Counted from the first letter of the stretch, positions 32,565-42,846 are shown. The stretch is DNA of 64,000 bases from Prochlorococcus marinus str. MIT 9312 (GCF_000012645.1 NC_007577.1:930001-994000), one strand, 5' to 3'. A program made the numbers and translations. The notes: a model not told the origin generated them from the letters alone.

Positions 32565-33506
32565 ATGCTTTTAAGTCGTGTAGCAGAATCTCTTTATTGG
32601 ATTAATCGTTATTTAGAACGCGCAGAAAATATATCTCGTTTCGTGGAAGTAAGTGAAGCAATGTCATTAGATTGTCCACCAGGAAGCGCAGAACCCTGGC
32701 TCCCACTAATTGACGCTTCAAGCGACAGAGAATCTTTTGATAAAAGATTTCCAGAGAAAAAACCTGATGACGTTATTAATTTTTTAATAAGAGATCGTTT
32801 AAATCCAAACAGTATAATTTCTTGCATTCAAATGGCAAGAGAAAATGCCCGACAAATCAGAGACGTCATGACTACAGAAATGTGGGAACAGATTAATATC
32901 TTATATTGGAATATGCAAGAAGGAGAGGCAATATGGAACAAACCAAGACAAGAACAATTAAGTGAAATAAGGAGGGAATGTCAGCTTTTCTATGGAATTA
33001 CAGATGCCACTCTAAGCAAAGACCTTGCTTGGAGATTTAGCATTCTTGGAAGATTAATTGAGAGAGCTGACAAAACATCGAGGATTTTAGATGTCAAATA
33101 TTATTTACTTCTTCCTAGCTTGAATGAACTAGGGGGAGTTCTTGATGAGTTGCAATGGATTGCTCTTTTACGCTCAGCTGGAGCTTATCAAATGTTTAGG
33201 AAAGCAGAGCAAAATTCTATAAAGCCTAATTCAGTTGCAAGATTCCTTTTACTGGATCCAATTTTTCCTAGATCAGTAAGATACTGTTTAGATGGGATAA
33301 GCAATACTCTTAAAATGATAGAGTCCTCTCCTCCTCCTGAAAACCCTACAGAATTAGAGTGTATGAGAGGTTTACTTAAAGCAAAGTGGAGTTATATCAG
33401 AATTGAAGATATAATCGATGATGGTTTACATGAGGCAATCGATTCATTGCAAATTGATTTAAATAAATTAAATGATCTCATTCAAGAAAAATATTTTATT
33501 AATTAA
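32565..33506 (+). CDS. Alpha-E domain protein (DUF403)
   Basis: 313 residues from ATG 32565, directly after the ATP-grasp stop; a longer frame to 32508 would overlap the previous gene and is not used. It starts MLLSRVAESLYWINRYLERAENISRF and is almost wholly helical, the alpha-E pattern. It is the second gene of the conserved three-gene operon and has no recognised catalytic motif; a structural or carrier role is inferred. Confidence 0.85.
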   Translation: MLLSRVAESLYWINRYLERAENISRFVEVSEAMSLDCPPGSAEPWLPLIDASSDRESFDKRFPEKKPDDVINFLIRDRLNPNSIISCIQMARENARQIRDVMTTEMWEQINILYWNMQEGEAIWNKPRQEQLSEIRRECQLFYGITDATLSKDLAWRFSILGRLIERADKTSRILDVKYYLLLPSLNELGGVLDELQWIALLRSAGAYQMFRKAEQNSIKPNSVARFLLLDPIFPRSVRYCLDGISNTLKMIESSPPPENPTELECMRGLLKAKWSYIRIEDIIDDGLHEAIDSLQIDLNKLNDLIQEKYFIN

Positions 33507-33517
33507 GAACTTTATTA

Positions 33518-34375
33518 ATGAGAATTAAATACCTTCACAAACTTGAATATAAATATGAAGATCCTGTTCAATTAGGCGAGCATAGATTGTGTATAAAGCC
33601 AAGGTCAAATGGATTCCAAAAGCTGAAGAATTTTGAATTAAAAATAACCCCAAAACCAGAAATTATTTATCCATTACTTGCTGCCAGTGGCGAAGAGATT
33701 AATAGAATTAGATTCAATGGTTTAACTGATAATTTAATTATTGAATCAATTAGCGAAGTTGATACTATTAAACATCCAAACATTATCGATGGGGTTAAAA
33801 ATAGAGATTTAACATTACCTTTCTGTAGAAGTATTATTAACAGAGATTTACAGGGCGCATTAGAGGGGTGGATGCCAAATGGACAACACGATCCCTCTGC
33901 CGTTGAACTTGCTCAGGAAGCGTTAGCAGGAAGTATCAATAACGCATTATCATTCGCGTACCAACTAATAGAGATCATTCAAGATCGAGTTAAATATACT
34001 AAAAGACACACAGGGCCAGCATGGCCAGCGAGCAGAACACTTAGAGAACGTATAGGTTCATGTAGAGATTTAGCAATGCTTATGGTTGAAGCTTGTAGAT
34101 CTATTGGTATCCCAAGCAGGTTTGTAAGTGGTTATCATTTTGAAGATCCATTACCTTCTGAGTTAGATTTACATGCTTGGGCTGAATTATATATTCCAGG
34201 TGCTGGTTGGCGAGGTTTTGATCCTAGCGGGAAAGGATTAATTGATGAAAGATATTTAACATTAGTATCCTCTTCCAAATCTAATCTAACTTCTGTAATT
34301 ACAGGCAACTTTATAGGTAAAAATAATCTAGAAAATACTCTATCTTGGGAGATCAAACCTCTTGAAATTAAATAA
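33518..34375 (+). CDS. Transglutaminase-like cysteine protease of the ATP-grasp operon
   Basis: 285 residues. An N-terminal strand-rich domain (BTLCP-type) is followed by the papain-like core with triad C182 (GSCRDLAMLMVEACR), H219 (LHAWAELYIPG) and D235 (RGFDPSGKG). It is the third gene after the ATP-grasp and alpha-E genes, 11 bases downstream, so translation is probably from one mRNA. Cytoplasmic: no signal peptide. Confidence 0.88.
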   Translation: MRIKYLHKLEYKYEDPVQLGEHRLCIKPRSNGFQKLKNFELKITPKPEIIYPLLAASGEEINRIRFNGLTDNLIIESISEVDTIKHPNIIDGVKNRDLTLPFCRSIINRDLQGALEGWMPNGQHDPSAVELAQEALAGSINNALSFAYQLIEIIQDRVKYTKRHTGPAWPASRTLRERIGSCRDLAMLMVEACRSIGIPSRFVSGYHFEDPLPSELDLHAWAELYIPGAGWRGFDPSGKGLIDERYLTLVSSSKSNLTSVITGNFIGKNNLENTLSWEIKPLEIK

Positions 34376-34502
34376 AAATTAAATATTAAAACTTTTAAAA
34401 ATAAGAAAAAAAGATAAATAAAAATACGTTTCTTTTTTAGTGTTAATTGATACGTTCTTAGATATATATATCTGTTTTCATTTGTTTAATCCTTAAAGAC
34501 AA

Positions 34503-35024
34503 TTGAACTCAAGTTTAGAAATTCCAGTTTTCAAACGAAACAAATCAAAAATGTTTGAATTGATAAGTTATGAAAAATTTCGCGATACAAAAGATGTCAG
34601 ATTTTTTGATATTAGTATTAATGAATCTAATTATAGAGATCTAGTAATCCACAGTGGTCCCGCTGTTAGTCCGCCAAATGACGACAATTTTAATAATTGG
34701 CAGTTTTACATACACCATAATCAAGAAGATAATCTATTAGCTATCTCAGGGGGAAGAACATTTTTTCTTGTTAATTTTGGCTGGGATTATCCTTTTTATA
34801 AAGTTAGATTAGAATCTTGTGGATATATCCTAAGAATCCCTAGAGGAACTTTTCATAGATCAGTATCTGACGAAAAAGGGTCCATAGTTTTAAATCAAGC
34901 CATAAGAGATAAAGATGGTACAGTTGAATCTGAATTCAAGGTTACGAATAGCAAAGATAATAAAAAACTTCTAGATTGTATAACTAATTTAGAACCTAGA
35001 TTTAAAATTTATAGTGTTAAATAA
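34503..35024 (+). CDS. Cupin-like protein, unknown (TTG start)
   Basis: 173 residues from TTG 34503 (ATG 34551 gives 157). The sequence [25 protein letters not shown] then [22 protein letters not shown] has the spacing of a cupin barrel with possible metal residues H and E, but the second His motif is weak. Unknown function. It stands alone between the transglutaminase-like gene and the pentapeptide gene. Confidence 0.5.
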   Translation: MNSSLEIPVFKRNKSKMFELISYEKFRDTKDVRFFDISINESNYRDLVIHSGPAVSPPNDDNFNNWQFYIHHNQEDNLLAISGGRTFFLVNFGWDYPFYKVRLESCGYILRIPRGTFHRSVSDEKGSIVLNQAIRDKDGTVESEFKVTNSKDNKKLLDCITNLEPRFKIYSVK

Positions 35025-35107
35025 TCTTAAAAAGGAGTTCCAAATTTATACATCAATTTAAAAAATTATCTAATTGTTATAAAATACAATTATTCAAATT
35101 TTTTAAT

Positions 35108-35626
35108 ATGAAATTTTTTAGGTTTTTAAAATATTTTTTATGCATAACTTTTTCTTTCTTAGTTTTATCCTCTCCGGTTTTTGCTGGGGCAAATGTTGCT
35201 GTCAAGGGCGAGGGAGATGAAGTCCCAAGTTATGTAAGATCTAATATTACAGGATTTGATTTCCATGGAGAAGATCTTCATTTGTCTTCTATAGCTGGAG
35301 CAGTTGCGAGAGACGCAGATTTTAGTGATGTTGATTTACATGGAACTACATTAACCCTATCTGATTTAAAAGGTTCTAATTTAAATGGAATCGACCTGAC
35401 CGATACTCTTTCTGATCGAGTTAATTTCCAAAAAACAGATCTTAGAAATGCTGTTTTAATAAATATGATCGCATCAGGCAGCAGTTTTGCAGGAGCCAAA
35501 ATAGAAGGAGCAGATTTTTCTTACGCCATTCTTGACAGCGAAGACCAAAGAAATCTTTGTGAAATTGCTGATGGGATCAATCCAACAACAGGCGTTTCAA
35601 CAAGAGAAAGTCTTGAGTGTAGTTAG
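35108..35626 (+). CDS. Lumenal pentapeptide-repeat protein
   Basis: 172 residues: signal peptide (1-26, ending VFAGANV), then about ten consecutive A(D/N)LXX-type pentapeptides between residues 48 and 145 (for example [19 protein letters not shown] and [10 protein letters not shown]), forming a right-handed four-sided helix, then a Cys-containing end. Cyanobacteria export such proteins to the thylakoid lumen. The C-terminal [22 protein letters not shown] suggests a disulphide. Confidence 0.85.
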   Translation: MKFFRFLKYFLCITFSFLVLSSPVFAGANVAVKGEGDEVPSYVRSNITGFDFHGEDLHLSSIAGAVARDADFSDVDLHGTTLTLSDLKGSNLNGIDLTDTLSDRVNFQKTDLRNAVLINMIASGSSFAGAKIEGADFSYAILDSEDQRNLCEIADGINPTTGVSTRESLECS

Positions 35627-35635
35627 AAATTAAAA

Positions 35636-35989
35636 TTATAAGTAAACTTTCTTACCATTATTAAATTTATAAATCCTTTGTTCATCGTCTTGGAATATAA
35701 TTTCACCATTTAATTTGGATTTCCTAAATTTTGAAAGTCTTGCTCTGTGTATATTGGATTTTCTATTTATAATATCTTCATTATCGTAGATTCCAATATG
35801 AATATTTATATTAGGGTTTGAGAAAGTTTTTTCTTCCTCTCTTAAAAATATTCTTTCAATATTAGTTTGAGTACTCTGTAGTTTATTTTTAAATTTGTCT
35901 AATTTTAGGTTCTTTGGTTTTTTAGAATTAAATTTTTTATAGAACAAAAATATAATTCCAAAAATTAAAATAGCTAAAAATATATTCAT
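35636..35989 (-). CDS. Membrane-anchored basic protein, unknown
   Basis: 117 residues: N-terminal hydrophobic helix (residues 2-16) then a Lys-rich soluble region ending KFNNGKKVYL. No family recognised. ATG 35989. Downstream of the next gene (35994) by 4 bases, so the pair is probably co-transcribed. Confidence 0.5.
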   Translation of the reverse strand: MNIFLAILIFGIIFLFYKKFNSKKPKNLKLDKFKNKLQSTQTNIERIFLREEEKTFSNPNINIHIGIYDNEDIINRKSNIHRARLSKFRKSKLNGEIIFQDDEQRIYKFNNGKKVYL

Positions 35990-35993
35990 TAAA

Positions 35994-36185
35994 CTATTTA
36001 ATTTTTATTTTTATATCTGCACCTAAGTTACTTTTAGTAGTTAATATTTCCTTTTTTAAGATTCCATAAGTAAAAATTTTAGATAAAGTTTTCAAAGATT
36101 TATAAACTAAAAAAATAGTAAATAAAAAGAAAACAATAAGGTTTTCTACAAGAATATTTTTATTTTTTTTATCTAAGTTTCTCAT
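35994..36185 (-). CDS. Small single-span protein, unknown
   Basis: 63 residues, ATG 36185: basic head (MRNLDKKNKNILVENL), one hydrophobic segment (about 14-26) and a basic tail (GADIKIKIK). Four bases from the next start, which suggests an operon with the preceding-described basic protein. Function unknown. Confidence 0.4.
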   Translation of the reverse strand: MRNLDKKNKNILVENLIVFFLFTIFLVYKSLKTLSKIFTYGILKKEILTTKSNLGADIKIKIK

Positions 36186-36201
36186 AAAAATATTAAATCA
36201 A

Positions 36202-37071
36202 TTATTTTTCTTCATTTTCTGCATATGGGCCGAAAAATTCACTAGCGTCTCTTCCTATTATTTTAGCAAGATTTAAGCATTTTTCTATATCCCATTTAGA
36301 TGCCATTCCATAAAGAATACCAGCAGCGAAAGAGTCGCCACATCCATAAGAATCAACTTTTAATTTCTTGTTTTTAAGAGCCTTATATCTTCCTCCTGGG
36401 AAAATCATGCCCCCCTTATCCCCCTCAGTTTTAATAGTATATTTGGGCCTTACCGATAATTCAGAGAAAGAAAAAACTTCACCAGGATCGAGATTACTGC
36501 CTATTAATCCATCCAAAAGGACATTTGAATTATTAATTATATTCAATCCCACCCTTGGTGTGGTACAAAGTATAGAAGCAGATCTAGCCATTTTAAAAAT
36601 CTCTGAGTCAGATGCAGTAATAAAAATTCCGTCCATTTTTTTTAAAATGCTCCAGTCTAAGTTGTCCTTATAATTGGGTGCTAACCTTTCACCAATAACT
36701 GTAATTGATCTCTCACCTTGAGAGTCAATTAAACTAAATCCTCTTCTAGTAGGTTTATCACGCCATGCAACATGTAACTTTATACCCATACTTGAAAGAA
36801 TTTTGAAGCATTTTTTTCCATAATCATCATTACCTAATGCTGTAAAAAAATGAATTTGGTTTAAAGTCAACTCAGAAAGTGTTTTCGCGATAATAGTGCC
36901 TCCACCTGCTGGATATTCAAGAGACTTTTTTGAATGAGAAATAACTCCTGGTTTTGGGAATTGATCGACCTTTAAGAAATTTATCCACTCAACATGACCT
37001 ATTACAGCAAAATTTAAATTTCCTTTTTTAAACTGATCTTCTTCAAAGATATTATTCTTTTCAACAACCAT
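36202..37071 (-). CDS. PfkB-family carbohydrate or nucleoside kinase
   Basis: 289 residues of the ribokinase/PfkB superfamily. Signature 1 near YPAGGGTIIAKTLSEL and signature 2 near GCGDSFAAGILYG, with the catalytic base D246. The substrate cannot be told from sequence. The protein is shorter than typical ribokinase by a few strands at the lid. Upstream it is divergent from the DUF2834 gene with 41 bases between. Confidence 0.82.
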   Translation of the reverse strand: MVVEKNNIFEEDQFKKGNLNFAVIGHVEWINFLKVDQFPKPGVISHSKKSLEYPAGGGTIIAKTLSELTLNQIHFFTALGNDDYGKKCFKILSSMGIKLHVAWRDKPTRRGFSLIDSQGERSITVIGERLAPNYKDNLDWSILKKMDGIFITASDSEIFKMARSASILCTTPRVGLNIINNSNVLLDGLIGSNLDPGEVFSFSELSVRPKYTIKTEGDKGGMIFPGGRYKALKNKKLKVDSYGCGDSFAAGILYGMASKWDIEKCLNLAKIIGRDASEFFGPYAENEEK

Positions 37072-37112
37072 AAGCTTTTAAATACTATTATTAAAATAAA
37101 TTTTTTTGACAA

Positions 37113-37484
37113 ATGAATTCATTTAACATTTTAAAAGATAATAAAAATATACTATCTTATTTTTACCTTTTTCTATCTATTTTGGGTGCTGTCCTTCCAA
37201 TGATGGCAAATTTCGAATTTGCTAGGGAATATGGAAATAGTTTTGATATCAATAACTTTATTGCATTGGCTAATGCGAATCCAGCAGCTCAGTCAATTTC
37301 CAGAGACTTATTAGTAGGAGCTAGCTCTATTTTTATATGGATAGTAAATGAATCAAAAAAATTGAATATGAAGAACATGTGGGTTGTCTACATTGGGACT
37401 TTTCTTATAGCATTTGCATTTTCTGCACCCTTTTTTTTATTTCTAAGAGAAAGAAGAATTATTGAGTTAGAAAAAATTAATTAA
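37113..37484 (+). CDS. DUF2834 membrane protein
   Basis: 123 residues with three hydrophobic spans. The segment VLPMMANFEFAREYGNSFDINNFIALANANPAAQSISRDLLV matches the DUF2834 pattern, including the loop ANPAAxSI-DLLV before the second span. The family is of unknown function in cyanobacteria and elsewhere. Its stop overlaps the convergent MFS gene's stop by 4 bases. Confidence 0.75.
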   Translation: MNSFNILKDNKNILSYFYLFLSILGAVLPMMANFEFAREYGNSFDINNFIALANANPAAQSISRDLLVGASSIFIWIVNESKKLNMKNMWVVYIGTFLIAFAFSAPFFLFLRERRIIELEKIN

Positions 37485-38710
37485 AATAATCTCTTAAATA
37501 GAATTGCAAAAATCATAAAGCAACAACATGAAATAGATAGCCAGATAATTGAAGCATAACCAAATAGATCTAATATGCGTCCCGAAATAAATGGCCCAAA
37601 GAAATAACCCATAGCGAAACATTGTGATAATAGAGCAAGAGCAAAACCTTTTTTGTTTGAAGGCGCTATTCTAAAAACTACATCTGTTGAAGTTGGAAGA
37701 AATGAAGCAGTGCCTAAACTAACTAATATCAATGAAAAAGAAATCAAATAAAAAGCTGGGATATTTAAATAACTAGAAATAAATAATAAAAATGAAGCAA
37801 AAGAGAAATTTATTAAACTAAATTTCAATCCAAATAACCTACCTTTCTTTGATATCCAAGACCCTATAGGCCATTGTAAAAACAACAACAAAATTAACTG
37901 AATAGAAATTATAAGACTTGTAATTTCTGTACTTAATGCATTCCTATATACTCCACCTTTAACAAGATCCAAAGGTAAAGTTACTTGAATCAAGGCTAAA
38001 GAGGTAGTTATGAATAAAATAGATAAAATTATTATTGCGGAGTTTTTGTTCCATTTCAATTGCCCCTGTTTAATTGGATCCACAAATTTTTTTTGTAAAT
38101 TTTCTAAGTTTATTTTGATAGAAGAATTATTCCTCGATATTAAAGTTGTAATAACTATCATGCAAAATATATCGTTTATAAAAATTGATTTGGAGTACAG
38201 AAAATTAGTCATAAAACCCCCTAAAAATACCCCTAAAAATATTCCTAAAGCCTCCGAACTTCTAACAAGTGCGTAAGCTTTTCGTGTGTCGATCGCTTGG
38301 CAAAAATAAGGCACTCCAAACTCAGCTGCAGGCCAATATATACCTGCAGCAGCTCCAACTAATGATTGTCCAATTATGTAAAAAAAAGTATCTCTCGAAT
38401 AAATGAGGAATAAGCTAGCAGCAATACTTAGTATTGATGAAAAAATCAATGGAAATTGTATTTCGCTTGTTTTATTTAGATAATTACCAGTAAAAAATCT
38501 CGTTACCGTACCTATTATTGCTGATATGGTAAATCCTAAGCCGATATCTGTTGCCGATAATCCAATATTATTAAAAATGAGTGATGTTAAATAAATAACA
38601 CCTCCTGCTCCAAATGCAGCGTAAAATCTTATCTTGGTTATTAACCTCAAAGGATATGGAAATTGATTCCACCAATTTTTGCTAATTTGATAACTATTTG
38701 GAATAATCAC
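37481..38710 (-). CDS. MFS transporter
   Basis: 409 residues with 12 hydrophobic segments. The loop between spans 2 and 3 (GLGFTISAIIGTVTRFFTGNYLNK) and a similar one before span 8 are characteristic of the major facilitator superfamily. The substrate is not indicated. It starts at GTG 38710, just two bases from the divergent GTG of the DUF1400 gene, so its promoter lies in that gene. Confidence 0.85.
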   Translation of the reverse strand: MIIPNSYQISKNWWNQFPYPLRLITKIRFYAAFGAGGVIYLTSLIFNNIGLSATDIGLGFTISAIIGTVTRFFTGNYLNKTSEIQFPLIFSSILSIAASLFLIYSRDTFFYIIGQSLVGAAAGIYWPAAEFGVPYFCQAIDTRKAYALVRSSEALGIFLGVFLGGFMTNFLYSKSIFINDIFCMIVITTLISRNNSSIKINLENLQKKFVDPIKQGQLKWNKNSAIIILSILFITTSLALIQVTLPLDLVKGGVYRNALSTEITSLIISIQLILLLFLQWPIGSWISKKGRLFGLKFSLINFSFASFLLFISSYLNIPAFYLISFSLILVSLGTASFLPTSTDVVFRIAPSNKKGFALALLSQCFAMGYFFGPFISGRILDLFGYASIIWLSISCCCFMIFAILFKRLF

Positions 38711-38712
38711 AA

Positions 38713-40263
38713 GTGAAATACATTTTTTTAATTTTTATAGGTATTTTTGGTTTATTTTTTAATAATGGTTCTAAGGCTGCTGAAAAGATAAATATTAAGT
38801 TTGAAGAGATGAAAATCCCTCTTACTATAGAACAATTATCAAAATTAGAAAAATACAAAGAAGATTCAACAGAATTAATAAATTGGTTAAAAAATAATGG
38901 ATTCATAAAAGTTTTTGAATTATCAAAATTTTTAGAATTTCCAATTTTCAAGGAAGAAGGTATAAATAGAAAATTATTAAGAAGTTGGATAGGGCGTAAA
39001 ATTTTAACAGAATTAAGCAAAACGATTACAGTTCCTAATGACAAAAATGGGGTAGAAATTTATAACACTATAGAAAATTTATTAGAGGATAAAAAAGAAG
39101 TTTCAACTTTAGACATCATAAAGGCATTACCATCAGAAGAAATTTATTTAGATATTGATAATTTAATTTTGATAATTACATCTTGGAAAAATGAATTAGC
39201 AATGCAACAAGATCTTATATCCAAATTAAATAATCTTGAAAGAACAACCAAAGAGGCATTGAAAAATGCTGAAAATAAATCCAATCCAAATCTTATAAAG
39301 ATAAATAAAAAGATTTATGCTCCTCACCGAGTAAAAGCTTTGGAAATTGAATTATGGAAAAATTACAAAACAAACGATGACAAAGAATTAATAATTTTTA
39401 TGCCAGGACTAGGAGGCGAAATTAATAATTTCGAATGGATAGGGAATGAATTAACTAAAAGAGGTTGGCCAATTGCATTTATAGATCATAAAGGAAGTAA
39501 TTTAAAAGCATTTGTAGAAGTACTAGAAGGAAACGAAGCAATCCCAGGAGGTGTAGACTTTTTCTTATATAGAATTAAAGATTTAGATGCTGTATTAAAG
39601 GCTCATCAAAATGGGGCATTTGGTTTACCTAATGATTCTTATATACTAATGGGGCATTCACTTGGTGCTTTAATAGCACTTTTATATGAGGGCAATAAAC
39701 CAAACTATCAACTTAAGGAAAGATGTAACTCTTCATTAACAGACTTTGCAGTAACCAATTTATCAAAATTACTTCAATGTCAATTAAGTGAAATAACATT
39801 CTCTGAGAAAAATAACGCTAACAAGGCAAGTGCGATAATAGGCTTTAATTCGTTTGGCAGTTTAGTATGGCCCAAGGTTAATAGTTCTGGTATTGAAATA
39901 CCAACTCTTCTTATAGGTGGCACATATGACCTTATTACACCTTTAATGAATGAACAACTTAGAGTTTTTTCTGCTTTAAATAATCCATCAAATAGGTTTC
40001 TTATTATTGAAGGGGCAAGTCATTTCTCTCCAATCAGAATTAATAATAACTACATAGAAAATAATGATGTTTTTAAAATAAGTGAATCTTTTATTGGTTC
40101 AGATCCAATTTCAGTACAAGATTTATCTTCGAAATTTATAGTAGAGTTTATAAAAAATATTAAGGATCAAGAGGTCCCTACTGTAATTAAAAACCAGAAA
40201 GATTTGGGACTTGATTTCCATCTTTTAGATCTTGAAACTATAAAAGAACTTTTAAAAAATTAG
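38713..40263 (+). CDS. Exported alpha/beta hydrolase with DUF1400 domain
   Basis: 516 residues, GTG start 38713. A signal peptide (MKYIFLIFIGIFGLF, end near SKAAE) is followed by the DUF1400 region of cyanobacterial lipases (about residues 25-140), and then an alpha/beta hydrolase fold with nucleophile S316 in LMGHSLGALIALL, and a His near GASHFSP. Likely an esterase or lipase in the periplasm or lumen. Divergent from the MFS gene by two bases. Confidence 0.8.
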   Translation: MKYIFLIFIGIFGLFFNNGSKAAEKINIKFEEMKIPLTIEQLSKLEKYKEDSTELINWLKNNGFIKVFELSKFLEFPIFKEEGINRKLLRSWIGRKILTELSKTITVPNDKNGVEIYNTIENLLEDKKEVSTLDIIKALPSEEIYLDIDNLILIITSWKNELAMQQDLISKLNNLERTTKEALKNAENKSNPNLIKINKKIYAPHRVKALEIELWKNYKTNDDKELIIFMPGLGGEINNFEWIGNELTKRGWPIAFIDHKGSNLKAFVEVLEGNEAIPGGVDFFLYRIKDLDAVLKAHQNGAFGLPNDSYILMGHSLGALIALLYEGNKPNYQLKERCNSSLTDFAVTNLSKLLQCQLSEITFSEKNNANKASAIIGFNSFGSLVWPKVNSSGIEIPTLLIGGTYDLITPLMNEQLRVFSALNNPSNRFLIIEGASHFSPIRINNNYIENNDVFKISESFIGSDPISVQDLSSKFIVEFIKNIKDQEVPTVIKNQKDLGLDFHLLDLETIKELLKN

Positions 40264-41282
40264 TACTCTATTCTTGGATCTAAATATGCAATTAAAATAT
40301 CAACAAACAGATTCAAAGAAACTATGAGCATAGAGGTAAAAATTACAATGCCTTGCACCAAGGTATAGTCTCGCTGAGAAATTGCTTCATATAATCTTAA
40401 GGCAATACCTGGCCATGAAAAAGTTACTTCAAACAATAGGGCGCCTCCTGCTAATGAAGCCATTGTCAAACCAGAAATAGTGACAATTGGCAATAGAGCA
40501 TTAGGTAAAGCATGGTTTAAAAATATTTTTTTTCTCGATATTCCTCTACATATAGCGGCATTAACATAATCACTTTTTAATGTCTTATCCAAATTCACTC
40601 TTAATGACCGGCTGAATATACCACTTAATAGAAAGCCAAGGGTAATCGAAGGTAGTGCAAGATGATAGAGGCTATCTTTTAAAGCAATAATATTATTTGA
40701 CAGAATACTATCTAAAACTAGAAAACCTGTAATTTGGGGTTGTTGCTGAAAGATTGGAAATCTACCCCCAATTGGGGAAATGTTTAAATACACAGAAAAT
40801 AATAATTGAGCCAACATTGCTCCCCAAAAAGGAGGGATCGCATATGTAGCAATCCCAAATATTCTCACAATATAATCAGTCTTTTTACCCCTATGTCTTA
40901 ACCCAATAAATCCTAATGGGAATCCAATTATCATTGCACTTAATATAGAAAATAAACCAAGCTCAAGACTTGCGGGAAATGACTTTAGAATAATATCTAG
41001 AACTGGCTTTTGAGTACTAAGAGATAGACCAAAATTTAAGTGCAAAATATCATTTATGTATGAAAAATATTGATTTATCAAGGACTCATTTAGCCCCAAT
41101 TTATTTCTTAGAATCTCCCTTGAAACCTCATTGGCACCAGAGCCTAGTATGGCATCAACAGGATCGCCAGGGGCAACTCGCAATAAAATAAAAACTAATG
41201 AAGAAATTATCCATAACATTAATGGTATTAATGCAATTTTTAATAAAGAATAATTAAAAAGTTTATTTAAATTCCTACTCAT
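40260..41282 (-). CDS. Peptide/nickel-type ABC transporter permease (DppB-like)
   Basis: 340 residues, six hydrophobic segments, with RVAPGDPVDAILG near the N-terminus and the coupling loop with NAALPNALLPIVT-type residues (ALPNALLPIVTISGL) typical of DppB/OppB. It follows the binding protein gene on the minus strand with an 8-base overlap. No second permease (DppC) or ATPase is in this window, so the transporter must take partners from elsewhere. Confidence 0.88.
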   Translation of the reverse strand: MSRNLNKLFNYSLLKIALIPLMLWIISSLVFILLRVAPGDPVDAILGSGANEVSREILRNKLGLNESLINQYFSYINDILHLNFGLSLSTQKPVLDIILKSFPASLELGLFSILSAMIIGFPLGFIGLRHRGKKTDYIVRIFGIATYAIPPFWGAMLAQLLFSVYLNISPIGGRFPIFQQQPQITGFLVLDSILSNNIIALKDSLYHLALPSITLGFLLSGIFSRSLRVNLDKTLKSDYVNAAICRGISRKKIFLNHALPNALLPIVTISGLTMASLAGGALLFEVTFSWPGIALRLYEAISQRDYTLVQGIVIFTSMLIVSLNLFVDILIAYLDPRIEY

Positions 41283-42846
41283 GAATTAACTCAAGATCGC
41301 TTAATCTAATAATCCCTGCACCATTAAAAATAGGATTTGATATTTTATTTTGAGACCATGCTTTTTGAGAGGATATCCAAATAGGAATGTAAGGGATTGA
41401 ATTTGCTGCTATTTTTTCAATTTCCAGTAGTTTGTCGAGTCTTTTATTACCACTTATATTTTCACTCTTTAGGAATAAACTTTCCACTTTATTAGATCCC
41501 CAAAAACTACCACTATAAACTGATTCACCTTTTTTACATATGCCATCAACTATTTCATTACAACTTAAAAGTGGAGTGAGATAAGCTTCTGGATCGGAAT
41601 AAGCACCAGTCCAATCAAGAATAACTGCTGTATAAATTCCCAAACTTAGATTTTTATAAACGGTTGTAGATTCAACGCCATTAAGTTCTATCTCAATGCA
41701 ATCATTCAAAACATTTTTTATTTCTTCTTGCCAAGTGAGGGCAATAAGTTTATCTGCTGGTACATTCGTTCTATATGTAAGTGGAATTTTCAGTATATTT
41801 CCATTGCAATAAGTTTCTTTTTGCAATAACTTTCTCGCTTCTAAATAATTATATTTAGGCCACAGACCTTGATTATCATTTTTTAATATCGGAGGAATTA
41901 TTGATCTTGATGGCTTTCTCAAACCATAACTTACTTTTTCACTAATTAATTTTCTATTAAGACTTTTTGCTAAAGCCATTCTTAAATTAAGATTATTTAA
42001 TGGATAAGAACTAGTTCTAAGGCTTATAAAACTTAATTCGGTGAAAGGACTATTACCTTCTTTAAACTTTTTATTTTTGCTTAGATTACTTAAACTATTT
42101 CTCTGACTATCATCAATTGAATTTGATAAGAGTACGTCAATTTGTTTACTTTTTAAAGCTCCAAAAAGAGAAGATGAATTAGAGTATCCCACAAAATTAA
42201 TACCATTATTTAAGGGCTTTTCACCCCAATAATTCAAATTTGGATCAATTAATTGAACTTCATTAGAAAAACTGGTCAAGACATACTTACCAGTACCAAC
42301 GAATTTTTCATTTAGAAACTTATCAGAATATTCTTTATAAAATGTTGGAGATATTGGTGTTAAATTTACTGATGTAAGTAAACCATTTAAAGAACTTGAT
42401 GGTTTATTTAAATTTATTTTAACTGAATATTCGCTTGGAGTTTCTATAGATTTAATCTTATTTCCTAAAATATAGTTAATTGTTCCAATTCTTTTAAATC
42501 TATCAAAAGTAAACTTTATTGCATTTGAGTTAAATGAAGTTCCATCATGAAAAAAAACATTTCTTCTTAGATTGATTATTATTTGAAGTCTATCCTTTGA
42601 AATAATTGGCATCCCTGCTGCTAATTCAGGTATTAATTCTCCGTCAGAATTTAATTCATATAATGTGTCTCCCAGGGAACTGATTAATTGAATTGCTTTG
42701 AGAGTATTTGCTCTAGCTGGATCTAAAGATTCGATTTTCCCAGAACTCGCTACTATGATTTTTTGGGATATTTTTTTTGAACCACAAGAGTTCTGTAAAA
42801 AAGAAATTAAAATAAAAAATACTGTTAAAAGAACTTTTTTTTTCAT
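41275..42846 (-). CDS. Peptide-type ABC transporter binding lipoprotein
   Basis: 523 residues, SBP family 5. A lipoprotein leader (lipobox Cys C21, NSCGSKK) is followed by the domain start ASSGKIESLDPARANT and the family segment RLQIIINLRRNVFFHDGTSFNSNAIKF with FDRFK; later segments include NLNLRMALAKSLNR. It binds peptides or similar ligands for the permease that overlaps it by 8 bases. Confidence 0.9.
   Translation of the reverse strand: MKKKVLLTVFFILISFLQNSCGSKKISQKIIVASSGKIESLDPARANTLKAIQLISSLGDTLYELNSDGELIPELAAGMPIISKDRLQIIINLRRNVFFHDGTSFNSNAIKFTFDRFKRIGTINYILGNKIKSIETPSEYSVKINLNKPSSSLNGLLTSVNLTPISPTFYKEYSDKFLNEKFVGTGKYVLTSFSNEVQLIDPNLNYWGEKPLNNGINFVGYSNSSSLFGALKSKQIDVLLSNSIDDSQRNSLSNLSKNKKFKEGNSPFTELSFISLRTSSYPLNNLNLRMALAKSLNRKLISEKVSYGLRKPSRSIIPPILKNDNQGLWPKYNYLEARKLLQKETYCNGNILKIPLTYRTNVPADKLIALTWQEEIKNVLNDCIEIELNGVESTTVYKNLSLGIYTAVILDWTGAYSDPEAYLTPLLSCNEIVDGICKKGESVYSGSFWGSNKVESLFLKSENISGNKRLDKLLEIEKIAANSIPYIPIWISSQKAWSQNKISNPIFNGAGIIRLSDLELIHE

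Noticed and set aside
34455-34480. AGATATATATATCT palindrome before the cupin-like gene
   Set aside because: Low-complexity AT sequence of this kind is expected by chance here, and no T run or operator match supports a function.
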